Positions 27,570 to 36,699 of a stretch of DNA of 64,000 nucleotides are shown one piece after another. The notes under the pieces are model-generated. The model did not search any database and was not told the DNA's origin. It saw nothing but the letters and a program-made list of their open reading frames with translations. Source of the stretch: Vibrio albus. Lineage in GTDB: Bacteria; Pseudomonadota; Gammaproteobacteria; Enterobacterales; Vibrionaceae. The position numbers and the translations under genes were made by a program. Within the stretch, counting starts at the first letter, position 1. Each line of letters starts with the position of its first letter. The stretch spans positions 62,001-126,000 of the forward strand of contig NZ_QFWT01000002.1 of NCBI RefSeq assembly GCF_003144035.1. Reading direction: 5' to 3'.

Positions 27570-28766
27570 ATGTCCTTTGCTTATAAAAAAATACCACTCA
27601 TTCTTCTTGCAGGCCTACTTACCGCTTGCTCTGGCTCTTTTGATGAACTCCTTTTTAGTCTGACGCCTCACCCCCAGGAGCCTAAAGAGCGGCCATACAT
27701 AACAAAACCTGTAGAGTTCACTAACCCGAGAGACGGAACCCAACTTTCTGGTGAGCTAACCTATCCCCGCTCGGGAAGTCATTTTCCAGCATTTGTGTTG
27801 ATATCTGGTCATGAAGATGGTGCTCCTCCGGCAGACAAAAATTATCACATCACGGGTCATAAGTACTTCTTAGTCATTTCTGATTTATTAACCAAGCACG
27901 GATATGCAGTGTTACGCTATGATAACCGTGGAGTGGGTGAAAGCTCTGGTGATTACACCACTGCTTCAGATCGTGATTTTGCCTCTGATGCTGCAGCGGC
28001 TCTGCAGTGGTTAAGAAAAGACTCAGGAATCAAACTTTCCTCAAGTGGTTTTTTAGGACATTCGCAAGGCGGGGTCAAGGCTCTGATGGCCGAGGCTCAT
28101 GAACGACCAGATTATATCGTGAGCTTAGCGGGATTAGATGTTGAAACATCAAAAGAATTTTTGGTCAGGCAGAATCAGAAAATCCTCTCAGCACAAAGTG
28201 TTGATCCGTCTACAATAGAAAGAATCACACAGGAGTTAGCGGCTACTATGGATATACTTAAAGCTGCTGAAAATATAAATGATGCGAAGTTAAGGTTACG
28301 AGAATATGCCGTTAATTCAGGCGTTACCGAAGATGATAAAATACAGAAATTTATCGACCACTTTGCGACCAACTGGTGGTTCGAAGAGGTTCGCCTTGAT
28401 GACACAGTTCTGTTGAAAAGTTATAACGGCCCTGTATTGAGTTTATATGGCTCAAAAGACTTGCTGGTTTCTGCATCGATCAATGAAGAACCCGTACGAA
28501 AATTGCTGACTCACCAGGACTCCGAAGTTCATACCATGCATGGCCTGAATCATTTATTTCAGACAGCAGACAAAGGTGGCCCGAACGAATATTGGGAAAT
28601 CGAGACAACTATTGAAGAAAAAGCCATAGAAAAAATTGACTTATGGACGAGACGAATTAATCAGCGTAACGTAAAGAAAGATAGGGAAAATAGCGAGTTG
28701 GAGCAGAAATGGATACACACCAGCAAGAACTCTGGCAACAGCGAATTAATAACGAGCATAAATTAA
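27570..28766 (+). CDS. Lipoprotein alpha/beta hydrolase
   Basis: A 398-residue predicted lipoprotein: signal peptide MSFAYKKIPLILLAGLLTAC with the lipobox cysteine at residue 20. The mature part is an alpha/beta hydrolase with the nucleophile elbow GHSQGG (Ser165), an RYDNRGVGESSGD segment typical of S9/dienelactone-hydrolase-like enzymes, and a catalytic-His candidate in HGLNHLF. Substrate unknown. It lies between yfbR and dgt, which I expect to be neighbours in vibrios, and its last 58 bases overlap the start of dgt, so the final 19 residues are read from dgt sequence in another frame. Base composition looks more A/T-rich than its neighbours, suggesting insertion or transfer. Confidence 0.85.
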   Translation: MSFAYKKIPLILLAGLLTACSGSFDELLFSLTPHPQEPKERPYITKPVEFTNPRDGTQLSGELTYPRSGSHFPAFVLISGHEDGAPPADKNYHITGHKYFLVISDLLTKHGYAVLRYDNRGVGESSGDYTTASDRDFASDAAAALQWLRKDSGIKLSSSGFLGHSQGGVKALMAEAHERPDYIVSLAGLDVETSKEFLVRQNQKILSAQSVDPSTIERITQELAATMDILKAAENINDAKLRLREYAVNSGVTEDDKIQKFIDHFATNWWFEEVRLDDTVLLKSYNGPVLSLYGSKDLLVSASINEEPVRKLLTHQDSEVHTMHGLNHLFQTADKGGPNEYWEIETTIEEKAIEKIDLWTRRINQRNVKKDRENSELEQKWIHTSKNSGNSELITSIN

Positions 28767-30031
28767 GACGTCAGGATCATCGTGACCCTTACCAGCGGGA
28801 TCGGGCCCGGATACTCCACTCTGCTGCTTTTCGCCGCCTGCAGGCCAAAACCCAGATACACGGTACCGGTGTGAATGATTTTCACCGTACCCGGCTCACT
28901 CACTCTCTGGAGGCGGCCCAGATCGGTTCCGGGATTCTTGAGCAACTGAAAAGAAAGCAACCAGAATTCACGCCTTTATTGCCCAGTATGAGCCTGATAG
29001 AAGCCCTCTGTCTGGCTCATGATATCGGTCATCCGCCCTATGGGCATGGCGGAGAAACCGCGCTCAATTATGTCATGCGTGACTACGGTGGTTTTGAGGG
29101 AAATGCCCAAACCTTCCGTATCGTTACCCGACTGGAGCCTTACACCAAAACCAACGGAATGAACCTGTCACGGCGAACGTTGCTGGGGCTGCTTAAATAC
29201 CCAGCACTGCTCAGTCAGACCCAGCGCAAACAACAGCCGCCATCAGTGGTTCATCAGCGGCAAATGAAAGCCAAAGAGTGGGTTCCTGCTAAAGGCATCT
29301 ACGATTGCGACAGTGAAGAGCTGGCCTGGGTATTCTCTCCGCTTACCAAAACAGACCGGACCAAATTATCCACGATGCGTGACGATAATATCGCGCCAGG
29401 TGAACATAAAAAAACCCGCTATAAGTCTTTAGACTGTTCCATTATGGAGCTGGCTGATGATATTGCTTATGGTGTACACGATCTTGAAGATGCCATCGTT
29501 CTCGGGCTTATTAACCGACACCAATGGCAAGAGTCTGCTGCCAAAAATCTGGCAGACTGCGGTGATCCCTGGTTCGAAGAAAACATTGCAAAAATCAGTC
29601 AGATGCTATTTTCCGGTGAACACTATCTGCGAAAAGACGCCATCGGTGGCATTGTAAATACTCTGCTGACGAACGTCACAATCAATAAAGTACAAGATGC
29701 GGTATTTCACAATGACTTGCTTGCGTATAACGCCGTTTTAGATACCCACCTTAGTGATGCATTGGAAATATTTAAACGCTTTGTCAATGATTACGTTATC
29801 CAGATACCCAAAGTTCAGCGGTTTGAATATAAAGGCCAGCAGATAATCATGGATCTGTTTGAGGCACTGAGCGCCGACCCTGAGCGGCTATTACCGGAAA
29901 CCACACGGAAAAAATGGCAAACGGTAAGCTCTCACGAAGAAAGTGGTATGCGGGTTATCTGTGATTATATCGCAGCCATGACAGACGGTTATGCACAACG
30001 GCTGCATCAGGAACTGTTTGCCGCACGTTAA
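28709..30031 (+). CDS. dgt: dGTPase-like HD-domain triphosphohydrolase
   Basis: A 440-residue HD-superfamily enzyme of the dGTPase family, which splits dNTPs to nucleoside and tripolyphosphate. Motifs: RRLQAKTQ, RTRLTHSLEAAQIG with the first His, CLAHDIGHPPYGHGGE with the HD pair, and ELADDIAYGVHDLEDA. It belongs to the shorter dGTPase-like subtype rather than E. coli Dgt (505 residues). A GGAG sequence precedes ATG 28709. Its start is overlapped by the hydrolase gene (58 bases) and its end overlaps the convergent tapT by 4 bases. Confidence 0.92.
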   Translation: MDTHQQELWQQRINNEHKLRRQDHRDPYQRDRARILHSAAFRRLQAKTQIHGTGVNDFHRTRLTHSLEAAQIGSGILEQLKRKQPEFTPLLPSMSLIEALCLAHDIGHPPYGHGGETALNYVMRDYGGFEGNAQTFRIVTRLEPYTKTNGMNLSRRTLLGLLKYPALLSQTQRKQQPPSVVHQRQMKAKEWVPAKGIYDCDSEELAWVFSPLTKTDRTKLSTMRDDNIAPGEHKKTRYKSLDCSIMELADDIAYGVHDLEDAIVLGLINRHQWQESAAKNLADCGDPWFEENIAKISQMLFSGEHYLRKDAIGGIVNTLLTNVTINKVQDAVFHNDLLAYNAVLDTHLSDALEIFKRFVNDYVIQIPKVQRFEYKGQQIIMDLFEALSADPERLLPETTRKKWQTVSSHEESGMRVICDYIAAMTDGYAQRLHQELFAAR

Positions 30032-30663
30032 TCCAGATAATTACTCTGATACACCCCTTCAGGTAGCTGAGCTATCTGAAAATCAATCATCCGTTCAAAC
30101 GCATCAATAAGTGGTGTGAAATCTCCGCTTTTATCCAACGCAGAAAGGAGATAATAACCCGCTTCAGCAGTAGAAAGATGATTTTCGCCCGGAGCCTTAC
30201 GAATACGATAGTTCCCCTGTAATGACTCTGGTAAGGTAACCGCTGGAATAGCGTGCAGATTGACTGACAGCTGATACATTTTAAAGGCTTTCTTCCAGGT
30301 TCCATCCAGCAGAATGACCCGCCATGGTCGATGATCTGCCTCAAAAGCCTGTTCCTTTAATATCCGCTCCAGAGGCTGAGCCCCTTCTTTCGGATAGAGG
30401 AGCAGGTAACGGTAATTCTTATCCTTCAGTAACTGGTTCAGCTCCACATGTTGTGTAAAATTTTCCCCCACCAGACAGCGGCTGTTTTTTAGCGACAGAG
30501 TCAGAATTTTCTCTGTTCCCTTCGAGCGGTTAACTTCTGTCGGGTGCTGAAGAATGATAAGCTCTACATCCGTATCAACTGGCTGTATCCACTGACAAAT
30601 ACACGCTTTTTTTGCTTTGCCGCAGTGCTGGCAATACCGGGATGTAGAATGACTCTGAGACAT
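30028..30663 (-). CDS. tapT: tRNA-uridine aminocarboxypropyltransferase (DTW domain)
   Basis: A 211-residue DTW-domain protein. E. coli TapT (YfiP) makes acp3U at tRNA position 47. The signature here is LLDGTWKKA (D-x-T-W), with an N-terminal cysteine cluster CQHCGKAKKACIC that probably binds zinc, and the LQHPTEVNRSKGT block near residue 40. It ends against dgt with a 4-base overlap and is divergent from the rhombosortase gene, whose likely start lies only 3 bases beyond this gene's ATG. Confidence 0.88.
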   Translation of the reverse strand: MSQSHSTSRYCQHCGKAKKACICQWIQPVDTDVELIILQHPTEVNRSKGTEKILTLSLKNSRCLVGENFTQHVELNQLLKDKNYRYLLLYPKEGAQPLERILKEQAFEADHRPWRVILLDGTWKKAFKMYQLSVNLHAIPAVTLPESLQGNYRIRKAPGENHLSTAEAGYYLLSALDKSGDFTPLIDAFERMIDFQIAQLPEGVYQSNYLD

Positions 30664-30666
30664 ACA

Positions 30667-31221
30667 ATGCGCCTGTACTCTGTTCTGTTACTGATCAGCT
30701 TAATCATTACCATGCTGCAAATCCCGGCACTCCAGACAGTAGCCGAATGGAATGCTGCATTAATTCGACAAGGGCAATGGTGGCGCATTTTAACAGGGAA
30801 CTTCACCCACACCAACTTACCGCATATGGGTATGAACCTGTTAGCATTGTGGGTCATGGGCTATTTGTTTCAACCCACAGTGAAAAGTTTCCTGACCACT
30901 CTCTTCTTCACCTCTTTGTTCGTTGGAGCCGCTATTCTTCTTTCATCCATGCAGGTATATGTCGGCTTATCTGGTGCCCTGCATGGAATATTTACTTATT
31001 ACGCTTTGAGTGAAGCCCTAAGCGGAAGAAAATCCAGTTGGTTGTTAGTCGTGGGAGTCGTAGCGAAAATAGCCTGGGAACAGCTGTACGGAGCCTCCCC
31101 AGAAACCGCCAGCCTTATTGGAGCAAGAGTCGCGATTGAAGCGCATTTAGCGGGAGGCATCGCTGGTGGCTGCCTGGCGGGAATATACAACTTACGCAAG
31201 AATATACAACTTACGCAATAA
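30667..31221 (+). CDS. rrtA: Rhombosortase (rhomboid family intramembrane serine protease)
   Basis: A 184-residue rhomboid protease with about six membrane helices. The catalytic serine is Ser102 in GLSGALHG and the histidine is His160 in EAHLAGGIAGG; an HMGMNLL segment (about residue 53) matches the rhomboid H-x3-N element. The compact size and the position beside tapT/dgt fit rhombosortase, which trims GlyGly-CTERM proteins before their release at the cell surface; no GlyGly-CTERM substrate is seen in this window. The start at 30667 is chosen because earlier in-frame codons lie within the divergent tapT gene. The last residues come from a 19-bp duplication. Confidence 0.82.
   Translation: MRLYSVLLLISLIITMLQIPALQTVAEWNAALIRQGQWWRILTGNFTHTNLPHMGMNLLALWVMGYLFQPTVKSFLTTLFFTSLFVGAAILLSSMQVYVGLSGALHGIFTYYALSEALSGRKSSWLLVVGVVAKIAWEQLYGASPETASLIGARVAIEAHLAGGIAGGCLAGIYNLRKNIQLTQ
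31181..31218 (+). repeat. Exact 19-bp tandem duplication at the rrtA 3' end
   Basis: GAATATACAACTTACGCAA occurs at 31181-31199 and again, immediately adjacent, at 31200-31218, followed by the stop TAA at 31219-31221. As 19 is not a multiple of 3, the duplication shifts the frame and replaces the C-terminus. With one copy the gene would read on and end GIYNLRNKIEPR. Confidence 0.97.
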
Positions 31222-31301
31222 AATAGAACCACGATGAGCTGCCGGAATGCACCGAAAATGATATAAACCGGCAGTACATGCTCTCTTGAGCACGAGCAGA
31301 G

Positions 31302-31610
31302 CTATAAGAGAATTCTGTCTTTGTTTTTCTCTACCGTTGCTGCCCCGATACCTTTTACTTTTTGTAAATCTTCCGCAGCTTTAAACTCTCCATGCTCACT
31401 GCGATACTCCACGATACTTTCTGCCTTTTTTATCCCGATACCGACCAACAATGTTGATAGTTCTTCTGCTGAAGCCGTGTTGATGTTAACGGTGATTTCA
31501 ATACCTGCATGGGTATCAGGTTTTTCTTTTGCAGTGTCTTCCGCTGACAGAGCAGACAGAGAAAAACAACCGGCCAGTAATGTAATAACAAATAGTTTCA
31601 GATACTTCAT
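31302..31610 (-). CDS. comEA: Competence protein ComEA (helix-hairpin-helix DNA-binding)
   Basis: A 102-residue periplasmic protein: a signal peptide (residues about 1-23, cleaved near LSA) and a C-terminal double helix-hairpin-helix domain beginning VNINTASAEELSTLL, with two GIG turns (LVGIGIKKA and VKGIGAATV). In Vibrio cholerae the periplasmic ComEA (next to ppiD) binds incoming DNA and ratchets it across the outer membrane during natural transformation; the same neighbourhood is seen here. Its transcription is not evident from the sequence; no clear CRP or TfoX-dependent site was identified. Confidence 0.9.
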   Translation of the reverse strand: MKYLKLFVITLLAGCFSLSALSAEDTAKEKPDTHAGIEITVNINTASAEELSTLLVGIGIKKAESIVEYRSEHGEFKAAEDLQKVKGIGAATVEKNKDRILL

Positions 31611-31682
31611 GTAATAGTTCCCTTTTGAGTAGAAAGAGTCACTATAGCGGTTACTGACATAATGTCGTTTTACGGCAGTTCA

Positions 31683-31718
31683 AAATACAACGGGCCGCAT
31701 AAGCGGCCCGTTGTATTT
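31683..31718. terminator. Strong hairpin between ppiD and comEA
   Basis: A 16-bp perfect stem, AAATACAACGGGCCGC (31683-31698) and GCGGCCCGTTGTATTT (31703-31718), with an ATAA loop. It follows ppiD on the minus strand (TTTTG after the stem) and separates it from comEA. Confidence 0.85.
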
Positions 31719-31736
31719 TATTTCTATTGCAAAAAC

Positions 31737-33602
31737 TTACGGCTGAGTACTGATAGCATAGTACTCAATTTCAGCCTGAGCCCGCAGTCCGCTTAGCAGA
31801 GCACTAAGACCCTGCTGAGCCCCGGAGTTCGCCATCTGAGTGCTTATCTGATCAGTGTACTGAGGGTTGACCTCTGCGTTCACACCAGACAATGCAACAA
31901 TCACAATGTTACCCTCTCTGTCTTTGGTTTGAGCATAGTCAACCTGCCCTTCTTCCGGCTTAGGCATCGCAAAGACCGTTGCAGAGAATTCAGAACCACG
32001 GTTAACGGATTCCGTTTCACCGAACGCCAGGTTATGCTCAGCCAGAACATCCTGATGACCGGATTTCAGTTCATCAACCACGGTTGTTGCCAGTTCCTGA
32101 GCCTGCTGTTCACCCTTTTGTTCAGACAGTTGAGCGATTACCTGCTGCTTTACATCTTCGAACGGAAGAACAGTCTCATCACGCACGTCATTGACACGAA
32201 CCACGATAACATGCTCCGGAGCCACTTCGATGACTTCAGAGTTCAAGCCGTCTTCTTTCACTTCAGCGGACTGTAATGCCTGCATTACCGCTGCTGAACT
32301 TAGAATATCCGGCGCTTCCGATGGAGAGATAAAGTCCGTAGATTGTACCGGCTGGTCTATGGCTTTAGCGGCATCATCCAGTGAGTTAGGATATTCAAAG
32401 GCCACTGTTTCCAGTTTTGTTTGCAGCTCATAAAAACGCTCAACAGCCTTCTGCTCTGCTATCTCTGATTTTACTTCATCGGCAATCTGGTCAAACGGCT
32501 TTGCTTCTGCCGCTTTCAAAGCGTCCAGGCGAATAATATGATAGCCAAAAGAAGATTTAACCAACCCCGTGGTATCACCCTTATTTTCCAAAGCGAAGGC
32601 CGCTTCTTCAAACGCAGGATCCATAACGCCTTTTTCTACCCAACCCAAAGAACCACCGAGTTCGGCACTGCCAATGTCTTCTGACTTTTCTTTTGCCAGT
32701 TCAGCGAAATCTGCGCCAGCATTCAACTCATCAAGAATCGTCTGCGCTTTCGCTTCATCATCACCTTCAACCATAATATGGCTAAGTTGACGCTGTTCCT
32801 GAGTTGAGTAACTGTCCAGGTGCTCGTTGTAATACTTCTTTGCATCCTCGTCAGACACACTAATTTGTTCTTTCAGGGCATCCGCTGACAGTTCAAGGTA
32901 GGCCACTTTTATCTGCTCCGGACGAGTATAATTATCCGGGTTAGCTTTGTAGTAAGCCTGAAGCTCTTCATCCGTCAGCTCCGCATTTTTCGCGAAATCA
33001 TCCAGCATCAGTGTAATGGTCTGAATATCACGAGTCTGAGTAATCAGGCTGCTTTGCGCCTGAACTTCGCTATCAAGAGCAAACTCACTGCCTTGTATTG
33101 CAGTCAGCACCTGACGACGAGTCATATCCCGGCGCAGATATTCAGCAAAGCTGTCTACGGAGTAACCGGCTCTGCGCAGTGCGGACTGATAAATCTCCTG
33201 ATCAAATTCACCATTATTCTGAAATGGTGCCATACTGAGGATTTCAGCCCGAATCTGTTCATCGCTGATTCTCATCCCTAATGAGTCGGCATACTGTTCC
33301 AGAAGCACTTCATCAATCATACGGTCCAGAACTGACTTACGGAAAGACTGAACATAAGCGGGATCAGCCAGAAGATTGGCAAAATAGTCGCCCATCTGCG
33401 CCTGCATGCGATTACGTTCACTCTGGTATGCCTGCTCAAACGCACCACGACCAATTTCAGTGTTGCCTACTTTCGCGGCCGCATTTCCGCTGCCACCAAT
33501 GATGTAATTACCCACACCGGCAAATACAAAAGAGAGGATAATGAGTCCAAGAATTATTTTAACCGCGAGGCTGTTTACGCCTTCGCGCAGCCGATCCATC
33601 AT
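31737..33602 (-). CDS. ppiD: Periplasmic folding chaperone PpiD
   Basis: A 621-residue inner-membrane-anchored periplasmic chaperone near the SecYEG translocon. A single N-terminal membrane helix (about residues 13-35), a SurA-like N-terminal region, and a parvulin-type PpiC domain (about residues 265-360, with QLSHIMVEGDDEAKAQTIL and SFGYHIIRLD) can be seen. E. coli PpiD is 623 residues. It follows hupB as in E. coli. Two ATG codons stand at the start; either is possible. Confidence 0.96.
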   Translation of the reverse strand: MMDRLREGVNSLAVKIILGLIILSFVFAGVGNYIIGGSGNAAAKVGNTEIGRGAFEQAYQSERNRMQAQMGDYFANLLADPAYVQSFRKSVLDRMIDEVLLEQYADSLGMRISDEQIRAEILSMAPFQNNGEFDQEIYQSALRRAGYSVDSFAEYLRRDMTRRQVLTAIQGSEFALDSEVQAQSSLITQTRDIQTITLMLDDFAKNAELTDEELQAYYKANPDNYTRPEQIKVAYLELSADALKEQISVSDEDAKKYYNEHLDSYSTQEQRQLSHIMVEGDDEAKAQTILDELNAGADFAELAKEKSEDIGSAELGGSLGWVEKGVMDPAFEEAAFALENKGDTTGLVKSSFGYHIIRLDALKAAEAKPFDQIADEVKSEIAEQKAVERFYELQTKLETVAFEYPNSLDDAAKAIDQPVQSTDFISPSEAPDILSSAAVMQALQSAEVKEDGLNSEVIEVAPEHVIVVRVNDVRDETVLPFEDVKQQVIAQLSEQKGEQQAQELATTVVDELKSGHQDVLAEHNLAFGETESVNRGSEFSATVFAMPKPEEGQVDYAQTKDREGNIVIVALSGVNAEVNPQYTDQISTQMANSGAQQGLSALLSGLRAQAEIEYYAISTQP

Positions 33603-33670
33603 AATCTAACGTTTCTCCGGAAATAGAAGCTAATACCGCTCAAGGAAATTGAATGTGCAGAATAATATCA

Positions 33671-33702
33671 GAAAAAGAAATGCGCATCATACTGATGCGC
33701 AT
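33671..33702 (-). terminator. Intrinsic terminator after hupB
   Basis: A perfect stem ATGCGCATCA (33680-33689) / TGATGCGCAT (33693-33702) with a 3-base loop, followed on the minus strand by TTCTTTTTC. It isolates hupB from ppiD. Confidence 0.9.
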
Positions 33703-33757
33703 AATTAAGAGTCTGCACCCGCCATATTATGAGGGATGCAACGACAATAAGTTCAAA

Positions 33758-34030
33758 TTAGTTACAAGCGTCTTTTAGAGCTTTACCCGCTTTGAAAGCC
33801 GGTACTTTAGCTTCTGCAATTTGAATTTCTTCGCCTGTTTTTGGATTACGGCCGGTGCGAGCCGCACGTGTACGTACGCTGAATGTACCGAAACCTACCA
33901 GCGCAACCTGGTCGTCAGCCTGAAGAGTTTCACTCACTGCATCGATAAATGCATCCAGTGCGCGGCCTGCTGACGCTTTTGAAAGATCTGCGTTTTCTGC
34001 AATTTTTTCCACTAATTGTGTTTTGTTCAC
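33758..34030 (-). CDS. hupB: DNA-binding protein HU-beta
   Basis: A 90-residue histone-like protein, the typical HU length, with [19 protein letters not shown] at the N-terminus and the DNA-binding arm containing [20 protein letters not shown], including the Pro that intercalates DNA. It acts as a dimer in nucleoid organisation. It lies between lon and ppiD in the same orientation, each gene with its own terminator, as in enterobacteria. A GGGGAA ribosome-binding site precedes the ATG. Confidence 0.98.
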   Translation of the reverse strand: MNKTQLVEKIAENADLSKASAGRALDAFIDAVSETLQADDQVALVGFGTFSVRTRAARTGRNPKTGEEIQIAEAKVPAFKAGKALKDACN

Positions 34031-34153
34031 TGTAATTCCCCTTAACGTTACCCGTTATTTTTTTAGTCGGTAACTTACGTTCCATTTGATGTAAAATTAA
34101 GCGCAAGCCTTGAAATACCTAGCTTCCGCCATAGTTGGTTAACTTAGCTTCCT

Positions 34154-34191
34154 AAAAAAACGCTGACAAGTGTTTTTCAACCTATCAGCGT
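34154..34191 (-). terminator. Intrinsic terminator after lon
   Basis: On the minus strand ACGCTGATAG pairs with TTGTCAGCGT (two G-U pairs) around a loop of about 18 bases and is followed by seven Ts (34154-34160). Confidence 0.82.
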
Positions 34192-34221
34192 GATTCTTTT
34201 AGTTATTTATGCTCTACATCA

Positions 34222-36573
34222 CTATTTTTCTGACTCAAAAGTAAATCCAGAGGGATCATTCTCCAGCGCAACACTGAGCACTTCGTCAATCCACTGTACT
34301 GGCTTCACGACCAGGTCAGCAATGACGTTATCCGGAATCTCTTCCAGATCACGCTCATTTTCCTTCGGAATCAGTACCGTTTTGATGCCTCCGCGATGAG
34401 CAGCAAGCAGTTTCTCTTTCAGTCCGCCAATCGGCAGCACTTCACCACGCAAGGTGATCTCACCCGTCATCGCTACATCAGCTCGAACCGGGTTTCCTGT
34501 CAGGCTTGAAACCAGAGCAGTACACATTGCGATACCGGCACTCGGACCGTCTTTTGGTGTCGCCCCTTCCGGTACATGCACATGAATATCACGCTTTTCA
34601 TAGAAATCTTCGTTGATTCCCAGATTCGCTGCGCGAGTACGCACCACAGTCATTGCTGCCTGTACGGACTCCTGCATCACATCACCCAGAGAGCCGGTCT
34701 GAGTCAGCTTACCTTTACCCGGCATAGCTTCAGTTTCAATGGTAAGCAAATCGCCACCCACTTCAGTCCATGCCAGACCGGTTACCTGACCGATACGGTT
34801 ATGCTCATCAGCCTTACCGTAATCAAAGCGGCGAACACCCAGGTAATCTTTAAGGTTATCGATGTTAACGACCACCTGTTTCAGATTTGAGTCAAGCAGG
34901 ATATTTTTCACTGCCTTACGACAGATTTTGGAAATCTCACGCTCCATACTCCGCACACCCGCTTCACGAGTGTAGTAACGGATAATACCAATGATGGCTG
35001 AATCTTCGATCTCAACTTCATGCGGTTTCAGACCATTACGCTGCAGTTGTTTGCCAACCAGGTGGCGCTTAGCGATGTTCAGCTTTTCGTCTTCGGTATA
35101 ACCGGACAGGCGAATCACTTCCATACGATCCAGCAGCGGGCCCGGAATATTCATCGAGTTTGAGGTTGCCACAAACATAACGTCGGACAAATCATAATCC
35201 ACTTCCAGATAATGATCGTTGAACGAGTTATTCTGCTCCGGATCCAATACTTCCAGCAGCGCTGATGACGGGTCACCACGCATATCCGATGACATTTTGT
35301 CGATCTCATCCAGCAGGAACAGTGGGTTTCTCACTCCGACTTTGGACATTTTCTGGATCAGCTTGCCCGGTAAAGAACCGATATAAGTACGGCGGTGACC
35401 GCGAATTTCCGCTTCATCACGCACCCCACCCAAAGCCATACGGGTATACTTACGTCCGGTTGCCGCCGCAATAGAGCGCCCCAGAGACGTTTTACCTACA
35501 CCCGGAGGACCGACCAAACACAAGATAGGGCCTTTCAGCTTGTTGACCCGATTCTGCACGGCAAGGTATTCCAGAATACGCTCTTTCACCCGTTCCAGAC
35601 CATAATGGTCTTCATTTAGAATTTCTTCCGCTTTTGACAGGTTTTTCTTGACCTTAGAGCGCTTAGCCCAAGGAACACTAACCATCCAGTCGATATAACT
35701 GCGCACCACTGTCGCTTCCGCAGACATCGGTGACATCATCTTCAGCTTGTTCAGTTCCTGCTCAGTTTTATCTTTGGCTTCCTTCGGCATTTTTGACTCT
35801 TCGATTTTATTCTTCAGAGTCTCAAATTCATCCGGAGCATCATCCATTTCTCCCAGTTCTTTCTGAATGGCTTTCATCTGCTCATTCAGATAATACTCAC
35901 GCTGGGATTTTTCCATCTGCTTCTTGACGCGTCCACGGATGCGTTTTTCCACCTGCAGCAGGTCGATTTCCGACTCCATCTGCCCCATCAGGAACTCAAG
36001 ACGCTCATTGACGTCAATAATTTCAAGTACCTGTTGTTTTTCCGGCAATTTAAGTGGCATGTGTGCCGCAATGGTGTCCGCCAGACGAGCGGCTTCTTCA
36101 ATACCATTCAGAGAAGTCAGTACTTCTGGTGGAATTTTCTTGTTCAGTTTGATAAAGCCTTCAAACTGATTGATCGCACTACGTACAATCACCTCTTCTT
36201 CTTTTTCGTCCATCAGAGGTGTTGTCAGAAACTCCGCATCAGCAACAAAGAAATCGTCTTCTTTAAAGCTATGGATTTTCGCTCTCTGTTGTCCTTCTAC
36301 CAGTACTTTCACTGTGCCATCAGGCAGCTTCAGAAGTTGCAGAATCGTCGCAACAGTACCAATAGAGAAAAGATCATCTATTTTCGGCTCATCAGTGTCA
36401 GCTTCTTTTTGGGCGACTAACAAGATTTGTTTGTTGCTTTCCATCGCTGACTCAAGGCAACGAATGGACTTTTCTCGACCAACAAACAAAGGAATTACCA
36501 TGTGTGGATATACAACCACATCTCGCAACGGCAATACGGGAATCTCGATACGCTCGGAACGCTCCAAGTTCAT
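34222..36573 (-). CDS. lon: ATP-dependent protease La (Lon)
   Basis: A 783-residue AAA+ protease that degrades misfolded and regulatory proteins. N-terminal LAN domain (about 1-200), coiled coil (about 210-300), AAA+ module with Walker [10 protein letters not shown] and Walker [10 protein letters not shown] (about 350-430), and the protease domain with catalytic Ser in KDGPSAGIA and Lys in [14 protein letters not shown]. Length matches E. coli Lon (784). Upstream on the minus strand lies a good heat-shock promoter (36609-36636). Confidence 0.98.
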   Translation of the reverse strand: MNLERSERIEIPVLPLRDVVVYPHMVIPLFVGREKSIRCLESAMESNKQILLVAQKEADTDEPKIDDLFSIGTVATILQLLKLPDGTVKVLVEGQQRAKIHSFKEDDFFVADAEFLTTPLMDEKEEEVIVRSAINQFEGFIKLNKKIPPEVLTSLNGIEEAARLADTIAAHMPLKLPEKQQVLEIIDVNERLEFLMGQMESEIDLLQVEKRIRGRVKKQMEKSQREYYLNEQMKAIQKELGEMDDAPDEFETLKNKIEESKMPKEAKDKTEQELNKLKMMSPMSAEATVVRSYIDWMVSVPWAKRSKVKKNLSKAEEILNEDHYGLERVKERILEYLAVQNRVNKLKGPILCLVGPPGVGKTSLGRSIAAATGRKYTRMALGGVRDEAEIRGHRRTYIGSLPGKLIQKMSKVGVRNPLFLLDEIDKMSSDMRGDPSSALLEVLDPEQNNSFNDHYLEVDYDLSDVMFVATSNSMNIPGPLLDRMEVIRLSGYTEDEKLNIAKRHLVGKQLQRNGLKPHEVEIEDSAIIGIIRYYTREAGVRSMEREISKICRKAVKNILLDSNLKQVVVNIDNLKDYLGVRRFDYGKADEHNRIGQVTGLAWTEVGGDLLTIETEAMPGKGKLTQTGSLGDVMQESVQAAMTVVRTRAANLGINEDFYEKRDIHVHVPEGATPKDGPSAGIAMCTALVSSLTGNPVRADVAMTGEITLRGEVLPIGGLKEKLLAAHRGGIKTVLIPKENERDLEEIPDNVIADLVVKPVQWIDEVLSVALENDPSGFTFESEK

Positions 36574-36608
36574 ATATGTCTCTCTATCCGCTTGTTCTTA
36601 TCAAAATT

Positions 36609-36636
36609 ATATGGGGGCAATTTCAGGGGATTCAAC
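36609..36636 (-). promoter_or_regulatory. Sigma-32 (heat-shock) promoter for lon
   Basis: Read on the minus strand, GTTGAAT (36636-36630) is followed after about 13 bases by CCCCATAT (36616-36609), close to the sigma-32 consensus CTTGAAA / CCCCATNT. The lon start codon is 36 bases downstream of the -10 element. Heat-shock control of lon is established in E. coli. Confidence 0.75.
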
Positions 36637-36647
36637 AAAATAAAGAC

Positions 36648-36677
36648 AAAAAAAGGGAGTAATTTCTTACCCCCTTT
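36648..36677 (-). terminator. Intrinsic terminator after clpX
   Basis: On the minus strand AAAGGGGGTAA pairs with TTACTCCCTTT (one G-U) around a GAAA loop, followed by further Ts. The lon heat-shock promoter begins immediately beyond the clpX mRNA end. Confidence 0.88.
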
Positions 36678-36699
36678 TCGATTAATTTATAAGAATGAC

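Noticed and set aside
31239-31274. CTGCCGG/CCGGCAG hairpin between rrtA and comEA
   Set aside because: A 7-bp stem around a 22-base loop with no T-tract; too weak to call a terminator.
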